From a virus, in the IMG/VR virus record IMGVR_UViG_3300047322_000081, positions 1 to 23,006 of that record: 23,006 nucleotides of DNA; one strand, written 5' to 3'. Position 1 is the first letter of the stretch. The number at the start of each line of letters is the position of its first letter. The notes under the pieces are model-generated. The model saw only the letters and a program-made list of their open reading frames with translations. It was not told where the DNA came from and did no database searches. The translations under genes and the position numbers were made by a program. Of the stretch, positions 1 to 7,665 are shown one piece after another.

Positions 1-33
1 TCTCAGGTATCGCTGATATACCACTAACGAAGA

Positions 34-66
34 AGGAGCCAACGGCTGAGAACTCCGTTGGCCCCT
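34..66 (-). terminator. Probable operon-end hairpin terminator
   Basis: On the minus strand GCCAACGG, a 9-nt loop, and CCGTTGGC form a perfect 8-bp stem (38-45 with 55-62). The flanks extend it with one mismatch, and TCCTTCTTCGTT follows as a moderately T-rich tail. It lies about 45 nt past the last gene. The tail is not a pure T run, so efficiency is uncertain. Confidence 0.6.
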
Positions 67-109
67 CTCTCGTACCAGCAACGCCTTCGACGGTCGATGA
101 GTCTAAGGG

Positions 110-313
110 CTAAGTAGCCCCCTTCTCCGAACGACCACCCTTTTTGTCTTTGAACGCGGGGACGCTACCCTTAGCAGACTCCGCCCCCATTCCTTGTCGC
201 CCACTTCCGTACACGGGCGAGCTAGGCTGCGTCTTCGACGGGCTAGTCTCTAGCTCGTCGCAGACAGCCTTGACGCTCTGCTTGGTGGAGCCACTTGCGT
301 ATCCACTAGCCAT
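110..313 (-). CDS. Small Ser/Lys-rich hypothetical protein (67 aa)
   Basis: ATG 313 follows AAGGGGGC with a usable spacer and overlaps the stop of the 15-residue peptide. The product is rich in Ser, Gly and Lys with a single Cys (SVKAVCDELETSPSK) and a basic end (AFKDKKGGRSEKGAT). It is low in hydrophobic residues and probably disordered. No family is recognised. It is the last gene before the terminator-like hairpin, so it closes the structural operon as seen here. Confidence 0.6.
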   Translation of the reverse strand: MASGYASGSTKQSVKAVCDELETSPSKTQPSSPVYGSGRQGMGAESAKGSVPAFKDKKGGRSEKGAT

Positions 314-360
314 CAGTAGCCCCCTTTCTTAGACTTCTTCGTCTTTTTCGTCTTTTTCAT
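313..360 (-). CDS. 15-residue lysine-rich peptide
   Basis: From ATG 360 to TGA 313-315 the frame encodes MKKTKKTKKSKKGGY, with eight lysines in 15 residues. It has a strong Shine-Dalgarno sequence and its stop overlaps the next ATG (TGATG), so it could be translated and could also couple translation into the 67-aa gene. If made in quantity it could neutralise or condense DNA, or bind membranes or RNA, but these are guesses from charge alone. It may instead be only a leader that sets downstream translation. Confidence 0.5.
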   Translation of the reverse strand: MKKTKKTKKSKKGGY

Positions 361-362
361 TT

Positions 363-369
363 CTCCTCC
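363..369 (-). promoter_or_regulatory. Strong ribosome site in a palindrome
   Basis: The minus strand reads AGGAGGAGAA directly before ATG 360. Part of it belongs to the perfect 10-nt palindrome CTCCTAGGAG (366-375). It supports translation of the very short downstream frame. Spacing to the ATG is short (about 4 nt from GGAGG). Confidence 0.65.
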
Positions 370-386
370 TAGGAGTGTTGTCAGTC

Positions 387-403
387 CGTTCCAAGATGGA
401 ACG
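387..403. repeat. Inverted repeat copy 1 (CGTTCCA-n3-TGGAACG)
   Basis: CGTTCCAAGATGGAACG has perfect 7-bp arms around three bases. It lies between the transglycosylase gene stop (426) and the ribosome site of the 15-residue peptide gene. It is the first of three copies in the window. Confidence 0.75.
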
Positions 404-425
404 AATGAACAACTTCGCTTGCGCG

Positions 426-3400
426 CTAGTCAGCAGCGGGTTTCTTCAGCTTTGCTGCTCTAACTTGTTCCATCATAGCGCGTAATTTCGGTAACGTCGA
501 TCGAGGATCGCCCCCGGTTTCTTTGTATATCTGTTGATAAACCTTCGCGACCATTCCACCAGCGGCTTCCGCCTCGCGACCGAGGTCGATCATCTCCATC
601 ATGTTTGCTTCGTCGTCTGTGACGCCTGCGGACGCTTTCTGCTCAACTTGTTCCGGCGACAGCGACTCAAGCACGCTCCGCTCTGCGGGTTTAACCTTCC
701 CCGCATCGACCGCTTTGCGGAGCACATCGCGTTGCTTACGCGACACCTCTGGTGTTTGCATCTTGTCGACGCTGCGCGACGCAGCCGCGACGTCTTTCTT
801 AAGCTTTTCCAAAGCCGCTGTTCGGGCTTCGCCCACCGGAAGCTTCGCTGCTTCGACGTAGCGCGCACGCCCCAGTTCTTCAATCTGTGCTTTAGCGTCC
901 GCTTTAGCTGCTCGAACCGCCTCGGGCGTGGTGAGACGTTCGCGGTCGATCTTGACGCCGAATTCCTCATACGGAGTCTGCTTCACAGCTTTTGTTTTTG
1001 GTGGAAATAACTTCTCACCATGTGCTGCGGCTTCTTCAGGAGTACTAAACACCCCGAGCTCATTACCTTCACTATCATTCAACGACCACCTTGAACGTCC
1101 AGGTGTTCTTGGATCGTCGATTTCAATAACTGCTGCTCTTCCGTCTTTAAGTTCTAGTTCTGGCTCACCAGGCATGGAACCACGATTACCCACCCAACGG
1201 TCACTCGGTGGTCTGGTTGGATTACCTGATGATTTGCTAGTCTCAGGGGGTACTAGAGTACCTGGAGCACCATGTCTCTTAGCTTGCTCTGCTTCCGCTT
1301 CCGCCTTCGTCATCTTCTTCGGCTGTACCTTCATCGACTTCAAATCACCCTCAGGAGGCATGTCTTCAGGGTGTGCTTTCATAGCTACGTACTGACGTTG
1401 TAAAGTATCGCGTTCCGCGGCTGACAGTTTTCCACTCTGTAACAACTCACGCATTTGATTTAATCTATACGTCCGTTGTATATTCAACGGACCTTCAGCA
1501 CGCGAAACCGCTCGACGTTCAGGTGCTATCGTACCAGTCGGTGTTCGTCTTTCTTGTGCTTTCGCTACTCTTCCTAGAAACTCATCAAGCGTAGCTGGAG
1601 CCGCAGGCGCTCCGACCGAAGGTGAAACGGGGCCACTAGGCACTGAGGTCGGCGGCGTCGGGGACGCACCAGGACCCACAGGCGACGGAGTGGCCCCACC
1701 TGGCGGTGGTGGAATCGAAGGAGAACCAGCACCACCAGGAAACGGTGTCGGCAAGCCTTTTAACAAGTTAGGCGGCTGTGCACGACGAATGCTACGCATA
1801 GCTTTGACTGCGTCGTAGCGATCCATAAAGTTCGCGGCTTTTTGCGCCGCTATTAAGCTCGCTACAAACGACCCCGTAATCGGAACCGGAGAGCCAAGGC
1901 TCAATCCAAGTCCGGTACCCACCATCGCCGTTCCTGCGGCCATTGGGTGACGGAGTAAAGCTCCCAGACGACCACCAGAGGCATCTCCACCGTCGGCTCG
2001 CTTCGCCAGCTCGAAGATTGGTCTTCGAGTTTTGACAAGATCATCAGTGAATCCACTTGGGATACCTCCATGTCGTTCGAGCAGGTTGAACATATCGTTC
2101 AACTCTGGTCGATTCGACTCTTTAGCAAGCTGTTCGTATAGCTTTAGTCCCGTGTCTGCACCTTGCAGCTTGCTTAGTATACCATCTTGATGTCGCTTAA
2201 GCTCACGCGTATTCGTCACGTACTCATCGAATGCGTCAGCCTTACCAAGCTGCGCTGCACGGGTCTTCATCTTACCAAGGTAATTCTCGTAGAGCTTGCC
2301 TAGCACAGCTCGATCTTTCCCCACAGCCTCGCTAATCGCGCTCCCGACTGTGCTACGCAAGTCTTTGACATCTTCCCAACTCATGTCGGGTCCATAACGA
2401 CCAAGAGCTTTAATAACCTTAGCGGTAGCTGGCTTTGGTACCTTCTGCGCATTCGTGTCATCGACTGCGTCTTTGATAGCGGTAGCCATGTCCATTCGAG
2501 AGAACGAACCAGCTTTGCCCGCTTTCGCGCTGTCGACTTTATCAGCGTCGGCTATGTTCTTTACACGTCGTCCGATAGACTCTTGAGTGTTCTTTACTGC
2601 TTGCACGATAGTGGGGATAATTACATTCTTCGCATCATGCTGAAGAACATTGTTCGCAGCAGCAGTCACGACCGATTTATTTCGAGCTTCGTTTGCTGTT
2701 TTAACAGCCTCCAACGCTTCGCCCGGAGCTGCGCGTAGCTTACCTGCAACCTCCGGTGCCTCGACGCCCGCGAAGATGTTCGATAGACCACCAACGAGAC
2801 GCCCCGCTCCGTGTTCGAGCGTGCTAGTGTTACCGGTTTTAATCCCCTTACCAATCTCATCTAACGCAGTTTCCTCAATACCCGCCTTCGTCAACCCGAA
2901 CGGGTCCCACTTCGTTCCAGTATGAAACTCGACCACACGAGCCATCGCGTCTAGTGGGTCAGTAATGTGAGCCGGGTCCTTAGCGGTAGCCTCCATCCAC
3001 GATCCCATACCCTGAGCAGCCTGCTTAACAATCTCCGCACCCTGCTGTACCATAGGGTGGGCCACCGGATACAGCTTGTCTCCAAGCTTAAACTTCGTAA
3101 CCGCCTCAAGCTTCGCTGGATCGAAACCCATGCCAGAGACTACGCCACTTGAAAACGGCCCCGGCGAAGCAATCCTCGATTTATCCACCGGAGGTCCAGG
3201 CGGTGTCGGAGGTGGAGCCACAATCGGCTTCTCCGGCCCCATGATACTTTCAACATACTTCTGCGTCTCAGGGATAGCCGGAACGCCACCAGCCTTATCC
3301 ACATGACCCTCACCAGCATTATACGCGGCTAGCGCCTTACGATAATCTCCTTTATACTTCCCAAGTAACCGTTGCATCTCTCGAACGCCGCCTTCGACAT

Positions 3401-3722
3401 TCTGGTGTGGATCATGTGGATCAACACCGAGACGGTCTGCCGTCTCTGGCATCAACTGCATAATACCAATAGCGCCTTTAGGCGAGACGGCACTTTGTTT
3501 CCCACCCGACTCCTGCTGAACTTGCTTTCCAATAATCTCAGGGTCAAGTCCGTACTTCACCGCGAGAGCGGGAATATCCACAGGCGTATCGGCGCCAGCC
3601 GGGGGTGGGGTCGTAGTGGCCCCACCCCCTACGGGTCCGAAAGAATAAGCTTGCTTCTTTTTCTCCGGTGGGGCTACGCCCGCAGCACCACCAGCGGGAC
3701 CGAATGTGTATTGTTGTGGCAC
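426..3722 (-). CDS. Large ejection protein with lytic transglycosylase domain (1098 aa)
   Basis: It starts at GTG 3722 with GAGGAG six nt upstream. Two near copies of Y-T/S-FGP-A/V-GG open the protein (residues 5-12 and 26-33). An SLT domain covers about 48-162: YGLDPEIIGKQVQQESGG puts the catalytic Glu at 71, followed by SPKGAIGIMQLMPETADRLG and KALAAYNAGEG. It cleaves the MurNAc-GlcNAc bond of peptidoglycan. Then come helical regions, a hydrophobic Gly/Ala segment near 590-635 that could insert in membrane, a Pro-rich linker near 657-710, and a Lys/Glu-rich helical C-terminus. This build matches the large internal proteins of podoviruses that locally open the cell wall during DNA entry. Confidence 0.82.
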   Translation of the reverse strand: MPQQYTFGPAGGAAGVAPPEKKKQAYSFGPVGGGATTTPPPAGADTPVDIPALAVKYGLDPEIIGKQVQQESGGKQSAVSPKGAIGIMQLMPETADRLGVDPHDPHQNVEGGVREMQRLLGKYKGDYRKALAAYNAGEGHVDKAGGVPAIPETQKYVESIMGPEKPIVAPPPTPPGPPVDKSRIASPGPFSSGVVSGMGFDPAKLEAVTKFKLGDKLYPVAHPMVQQGAEIVKQAAQGMGSWMEATAKDPAHITDPLDAMARVVEFHTGTKWDPFGLTKAGIEETALDEIGKGIKTGNTSTLEHGAGRLVGGLSNIFAGVEAPEVAGKLRAAPGEALEAVKTANEARNKSVVTAAANNVLQHDAKNVIIPTIVQAVKNTQESIGRRVKNIADADKVDSAKAGKAGSFSRMDMATAIKDAVDDTNAQKVPKPATAKVIKALGRYGPDMSWEDVKDLRSTVGSAISEAVGKDRAVLGKLYENYLGKMKTRAAQLGKADAFDEYVTNTRELKRHQDGILSKLQGADTGLKLYEQLAKESNRPELNDMFNLLERHGGIPSGFTDDLVKTRRPIFELAKRADGGDASGGRLGALLRHPMAAGTAMVGTGLGLSLGSPVPITGSFVASLIAAQKAANFMDRYDAVKAMRSIRRAQPPNLLKGLPTPFPGGAGSPSIPPPPGGATPSPVGPGASPTPPTSVPSGPVSPSVGAPAAPATLDEFLGRVAKAQERRTPTGTIAPERRAVSRAEGPLNIQRTYRLNQMRELLQSGKLSAAERDTLQRQYVAMKAHPEDMPPEGDLKSMKVQPKKMTKAEAEAEQAKRHGAPGTLVPPETSKSSGNPTRPPSDRWVGNRGSMPGEPELELKDGRAAVIEIDDPRTPGRSRWSLNDSEGNELGVFSTPEEAAAHGEKLFPPKTKAVKQTPYEEFGVKIDRERLTTPEAVRAAKADAKAQIEELGRARYVEAAKLPVGEARTAALEKLKKDVAAASRSVDKMQTPEVSRKQRDVLRKAVDAGKVKPAERSVLESLSPEQVEQKASAGVTDDEANMMEMIDLGREAEAAGGMVAKVYQQIYKETGGDPRSTLPKLRAMMEQVRAAKLKKPAAD

Positions 3723-3733
3723 TTACGTCTCCT

Positions 3734-5179
3734 CTAAGGAGCGACCCACTTGTTACCTTGCTTCACAGCAACGTCGACGCCGTCGGCATTCTTCATAGCG
3801 TAGCCTTCGGGTAGTTCTTTCGGGGGCGTCTGCGGAGCATCGCTCGGGACACCGCCCCACTGGTTAAAATCCGAATCGAGATTCGCACTTCGTCTTGCTT
3901 TCAACATTGCGTCCGATGGACTGATTCGACCAGAGGTCACATCATCTTGCATTCCGATATACGAAGTATACGCATCATTCAACGAAGTAACTCGTTCCTG
4001 CTGTGCTTCTTGTTCAGGAGTTACATCAGGCGTAGTTCCGAACGCTTTCCCGAGCTTGCTACGCGCTGCTAACGCAGAAGATTGCATCTTCGTTAGAGCT
4101 TTGCTCTGTTGGTTCAAAACATCTTTGATACTCGAACGACCTACGGTGAACTCTTGCAAAGTCTTCGACTGCTGTGCACCCTTCAGGTCCTTCTCCGCTT
4201 GCGCGTACCGTTCAAAAGCCAACGCACGCTCTGCTTTGACCTGTTCTAAGCGAAGCGGGTCATTCGGACCAAGGCGAGCTGCCTCAGCATCTAAACGCTT
4301 GACGTCAGCATCGTGCTGTAACTTCTCCGATTTAAGATTCTCAATCTCCGCGTCGATCTTGTCAAACTCTTTCATGTCTTTTGCCGACGGTGCCTTTGGC
4401 AGAATGCCCGATTCCATAAGCGCAGCTTTATGCGCCTCGGCAGGCGTAAGCCCACCTGTCTCGCCCTTGGCCGCACGGAGCTGTTCGAGCTGGCGTTGCT
4501 CTATAAGAGCCTTGCTTTGAGCGGCAGCGGGCGCTTGCGGTGCAGGAATCTGCGGAGGCCCCTGAGTTGGCTTACCCGTCTTCGGATCGACCGCCCCCGC
4601 TTCACGCGGGAACTCCATCTTGAGATACTTCTCCCACCCTTTGACAATCTTTGGGTCCTTAGCGAGGATCGCCATTGTGTGAGGATCAACAGGCTGTCCC
4701 GTCTCAGGGTTAACAGCGGCCGCTTTTTGGTATAAATCCCACGTATTCTTAGCCTTAGTGAACTCGTTCTGATCCTTCTCGACCTTAAAATTATGAATAG
4801 CTTCGCTCATGTTCTCGATACCGGTCGAGACCACCGCTGCGTTACGCGCTTGCTTGTTTGGAAAAGCGAAGCTTCCACCGAGCATTGAGTTCGGTTCTGG
4901 AAGCGGTCTTGATTGAGGAGCACCCGTACCTACAGGAAGGTTAGTCGGAGATACCCCAGGTACTCCAGCAGGCATTCCTGTAGACGGTACACCGGGTGCT
5001 CCTGGCATATTCGCTAACGGAGTTATCGCAGACGTTTGTTGTGGTTCTTGCACAGGACCATCCTGTGCTGGAGGCCGTCCGAATTTCGACAGCATAGCTG
5101 CAAACAGCGCAGCTTTCGGATCAATTTGTGGTACACCAGTCCCGGTAGAACCGGGTGGTACCTCATCCCACGGAGCCAT
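3734..5179 (-). CDS. Ejection / internal virion protein with coiled coil (481 aa)
   Basis: ATG 5179 has an ideal AAGGAGGT ribosome site. The N-terminal 110 residues are Pro/Gly-rich. Residues about 110-200 are helical (NMSEAIHNFKVEKDQNEFTK, then KNTWDLYQKAA). Residues about 245-345 form a charged coiled coil (KIDAEIENLKSEKLQHDADV, RLEQVKAERALAFERYAQAE). The C-terminus ends in VAVKQGNKWVAP. Its neighbours and architecture parallel podovirus internal core proteins, but there is no direct motif. The stop is followed within a few nt by the GAGGAG of the transglycosylase gene. Confidence 0.65.
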   Translation of the reverse strand: MAPWDEVPPGSTGTGVPQIDPKAALFAAMLSKFGRPPAQDGPVQEPQQTSAITPLANMPGAPGVPSTGMPAGVPGVSPTNLPVGTGAPQSRPLPEPNSMLGGSFAFPNKQARNAAVVSTGIENMSEAIHNFKVEKDQNEFTKAKNTWDLYQKAAAVNPETGQPVDPHTMAILAKDPKIVKGWEKYLKMEFPREAGAVDPKTGKPTQGPPQIPAPQAPAAAQSKALIEQRQLEQLRAAKGETGGLTPAEAHKAALMESGILPKAPSAKDMKEFDKIDAEIENLKSEKLQHDADVKRLDAEAARLGPNDPLRLEQVKAERALAFERYAQAEKDLKGAQQSKTLQEFTVGRSSIKDVLNQQSKALTKMQSSALAARSKLGKAFGTTPDVTPEQEAQQERVTSLNDAYTSYIGMQDDVTSGRISPSDAMLKARRSANLDSDFNQWGGVPSDAPQTPPKELPEGYAMKNADGVDVAVKQGNKWVAP

Positions 5180-5191
5180 TTTCGTACCTCC

Positions 5192-6319
5192 TTACATCTC
5201 AATAGGTGTCGAAGCAGCTTGCGCACCACCAGTGTTACTCTTACTAAGCGTGCTCCACAAATCAGCGATTCCGCTTAACGCAGTACCCGCAGAGCTTAAA
5301 GCTCCGCCCATACCACCAACACCCACACTCCCACTGATCGTCGGCGGAAACGTAGTTGCGGCCCCACCTTCTTGTCCGAGAAGCGGAGAGTACTCGGGGC
5401 GAGTTCGAATGAATTCTGCAAGCATGTTTTGTATAGACTGCTGATCGAGTCCTTGGAGCATACCACCGAAGCCAGTAGCTCCGCTAGTCAAATCGCCTGC
5501 GGCACTCAACTGACGCCCCGCCGCGGCTTCGCTAGCTTGCTGTTGCATCTGCGCAAGCAACGCATTCTGATCTTTAGCCGTTTGCGAGTAGAAATCCGTA
5601 GCCGCCTGCCCGAACGGACTCGATTTCAAGTCCCCACCAAAGGCGAACTGTTCTCGTAAATTAGCAGCATTCTCACCAATATTCTTCTGTTGTGCAGCAA
5701 CCATTGCATCCCACGCGGGGCCTACGTCCGTAGGATTCCCTGTTTGCGACATGCTCTCCAACGTTCCCGTTCCGGCAGGACCGCCGGTGCCTGTCTTATA
5801 AAACTGTTCGAGCATTTGGTTAATATCAGTAAGCGGAGCTGTCAAGCTCCCCGGAGTAGTCGCCTTTCCGGAGGACGGCAGTAGTGCGCTTAGGTTAAAA
5901 GGCGTAGCCCCTTGACCCATCTGAGATTGGAGCCAGTTGTAGAACTGGTTCGTGAAACCGGGGTAAAGTGTTTGAACAGTAGTGTTCCCCGAACCAGCGT
6001 TAAGCACGCCCCCAACCTGCCCAGTAGGATTAGTCGGATCATACGGACCCTTCCCGCTCTTCGGGTTAATCTGAGGTCCAGTCGTGTTAATCGGTTGATT
6101 AGCCGGGGGTACTACCCCTGGTGGTGTAGTCGGCGTACTAGGCACAGCACCTTCAGGAGCAATCCCCGACGCAGGCGAAGCGAACATCTCGAACCCAGTT
6201 CCACCAGTCCGCCCACTTACGTTAGACGGCCCCACCCCCATACCAGGTAGAGCGTAGCTCGTGTCAGTATACTGATTCGCACCCGTAGGTGTAAACAAAG
6301 GATCAGATCGAGCGGCCAT
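5192..6319 (-). CDS. Ejection / internal virion protein (375 aa)
   Basis: ATG 6319 follows AGAGGTGA. The N-terminal 150 residues are rich in Pro, Gly, Thr and Asn (PSTPTTPPGVVPPANQ) and likely disordered. The central part is helical with Gln/Ala-rich text (MVAAQQKNIGENAANLREQF, ALLAQMQQQASEAAAGRQL). The C-terminus is Gly/Ser-rich with hydrophobic patches (GSVGVGGMGGALSSAGTAL). Placement with two other helix- and linker-rich proteins downstream of the adaptor is the usual site of podovirus ejection proteins, which leave the head with the DNA to build a channel across the envelope. No sequence family was recognised. Confidence 0.65.
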   Translation of the reverse strand: MAARSDPLFTPTGANQYTDTSYALPGMGVGPSNVSGRTGGTGFEMFASPASGIAPEGAVPSTPTTPPGVVPPANQPINTTGPQINPKSGKGPYDPTNPTGQVGGVLNAGSGNTTVQTLYPGFTNQFYNWLQSQMGQGATPFNLSALLPSSGKATTPGSLTAPLTDINQMLEQFYKTGTGGPAGTGTLESMSQTGNPTDVGPAWDAMVAAQQKNIGENAANLREQFAFGGDLKSSPFGQAATDFYSQTAKDQNALLAQMQQQASEAAAGRQLSAAGDLTSGATGFGGMLQGLDQQSIQNMLAEFIRTRPEYSPLLGQEGGAATTFPPTISGSVGVGGMGGALSSAGTALSGIADLWSTLSKSNTGGAQAASTPIEM

Positions 6320-6328
6320 TTTTCACCT

Positions 6329-7054
6329 CTAGTATGACTTCGAGTACCGACGCACTCGCGGAGACAAAGCTTGCTGACGTCGCCACATTTCTTTGTCGCG
6401 GCGTTTCTTCCTCTTATACATAAGCCCCGGCTCATCTGGTTTGTCAGGATCACCGTACAAGAGAATCTTAAGCTTTGCTGCTTTTTCGAACTCACCAAGC
6501 TCTATGTACCCGCGTATAACCGCAGCAAGGATTAGAACCTCTCGCCAATCATCTGCGATTAGTACGACAGTAGCAGGTAAATTCGCGTCATTAATCGGAT
6601 GTTGTTTATAAATACGTGCTTGCACTTGATAGTTCAAATCAGGTGTAGGCACGAAACCGATGCTATCGCCGTAGCGATACCACTTAACTGGCAAACCGGG
6701 GAACGGAGTTATCTGGTCTGCGTCTTGATAATTAGTAGCAGCTACGCTCCAACGATTAGTGTTCTGCGGAGGATCAGTCCAAATGAGCAAGCTTAACGTG
6801 GACGTGTTATAAACACCTGGTGAGAGCAGACTCGAAAAAGGATATTCCTGAACGGAGACACCCTGCGCTCCACCTGTTAAATTAAACGTAGGTCCAATGA
6901 CTTCGAGTTCATCGAACTCATCGCGTAACTTAGGATCAGAAGTCATTTCGAGCAGAGAATCACGCAGCCAAATATCTGCACGAGACGTGTCTTCAACACG
7001 ATTCTCCATACGAATTAAGACTTCTTGCTCAATCGAACTAAATGTGTAAGCCAC
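6329..7054 (-). CDS. Head-tail adaptor / tail accessory protein (241 aa)
   Basis: It starts at GTG 7054 after GAGGTT. An N-terminal helical part (SIEQEVLIRMENRVED, then RADIWLRDSLLEM) is followed by a beta region with PVKWYRYGDSIGFVPTPDLN, then RIYKQHPINDAN. A C-terminal helix carries REVLILAAVIRGYIELGE and a very basic tail (KRKKRRDKEMWRRQQ). The (W)YRYGD.I.FVP.PD....V..RIYK.HP pattern is typical of gp4/tail-tubular-A-like adaptors in podoviruses that sit below the portal. It would bridge portal and tail hub. The basic tail may touch DNA or portal. Confidence 0.75.
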   Translation of the reverse strand: MAYTFSSIEQEVLIRMENRVEDTSRADIWLRDSLLEMTSDPKLRDEFDELEVIGPTFNLTGGAQGVSVQEYPFSSLLSPGVYNTSTLSLLIWTDPPQNTNRWSVAATNYQDADQITPFPGLPVKWYRYGDSIGFVPTPDLNYQVQARIYKQHPINDANLPATVVLIADDWREVLILAAVIRGYIELGEFEKAAKLKILLYGDPDKPDEPGLMYKRKKRRDKEMWRRQQALSPRVRRYSKSY

Positions 7055-7073
7055 TGTAACCTCGACCAGGGAT

Positions 7074-7664
7074 TCATGACTTTTGGCAAAATATCACCTT
7101 CACATATGCCGGGCGATTGTCGAAACTGTTCAATGTGCCTGTTACTGCCGATGAATTCATTGTCCCCGTTACTGCCGAATTAGCGTTGTGACCAAGAGGC
7201 GTCAATGTCCCGGCGGCAGTCGATCCTGTTAGTGTTGCAGCCGATACACCCGATGCGGATGATGTGAATAACTTATGCGTACTGCCGGAAGTTGAATCAG
7301 CGAGCGTTCCCGCACCCAAGGCCGGAACCGTCGTTGGATCTCCGGTAAAGCCTTGCGCTGCTGCGGTCAGTGAGTTCACGGTTTGCGCTGCCGCTGTCAA
7401 GCTCGCCACGGTCGGCGTGATCGTGTTCGTTCCACCGGTTGTGCCGACATCATTATTCGCGGCTATCGTGCCAAGTGGCATCGCCCCATTGAGTGCAGTT
7501 ACTTCTACATACCCACCTGGACATGCTGTTGACATCAGTAGAATCGTGCCACGCGGAACTTCGGCAGCAGTTAGATAAGTCTGTGCGTGAACGAATCCAC
7601 CCAAAAGATTACCAACGAGAACTCCTACCATCAGGAACGCGGCGAGTTGTAGATTCTTTTTCAT
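7074..7664 (-). CDS. Tail-collar-like fibre protein with signal peptide (196 aa)
   Basis: The ATG is 1 nt after the previous stop and has no clear ribosome site, so it is probably coupled. Residues 1-27 form a signal peptide (LQLAAFLMVGVLVGNLLGG, cleavage near FVHA-Q). Residues about 38-62 (GTILLMSTACPGGYVEVTAL, then NGAMPLGT) and the end (LNSFDNRPAYVKVIFCQ) match the phage tail-collar fold, which begins with a P.G....F....CP.GW motif and ends NRPPY..V. The middle is a Thr/Ala/Gly-rich repeat region. Two cysteines bracket the domain. Such domains cap fibre tips. A signal peptide on this fold is unexpected. It is the second exported-looking fibre in a row. Confidence 0.74.
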   Translation of the reverse strand: MKKNLQLAAFLMVGVLVGNLLGGFVHAQTYLTAAEVPRGTILLMSTACPGGYVEVTALNGAMPLGTIAANNDVGTTGGTNTITPTVASLTAAAQTVNSLTAAAQGFTGDPTTVPALGAGTLADSTSGSTHKLFTSSASGVSAATLTGSTAAGTLTPLGHNANSAVTGTMNSSAVTGTLNSFDNRPAYVKVIFCQKS

Positions 7665-7665
7665 G

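Noticed and set aside
6-22. tRNA anticodon-like arm at the left edge
   Set aside because: GGTAT and ATACC can form a 5-bp stem with a 7-nt loop, but no acceptor, D or T arms are visible and the window ends there.
534-5659. Many plus-strand frames of 80-158 codons opposite the ejection genes
   Set aside because: All are antisense to long minus-strand genes with good ribosome sites; products are biased in Arg, Ser and Leu and resemble nothing.
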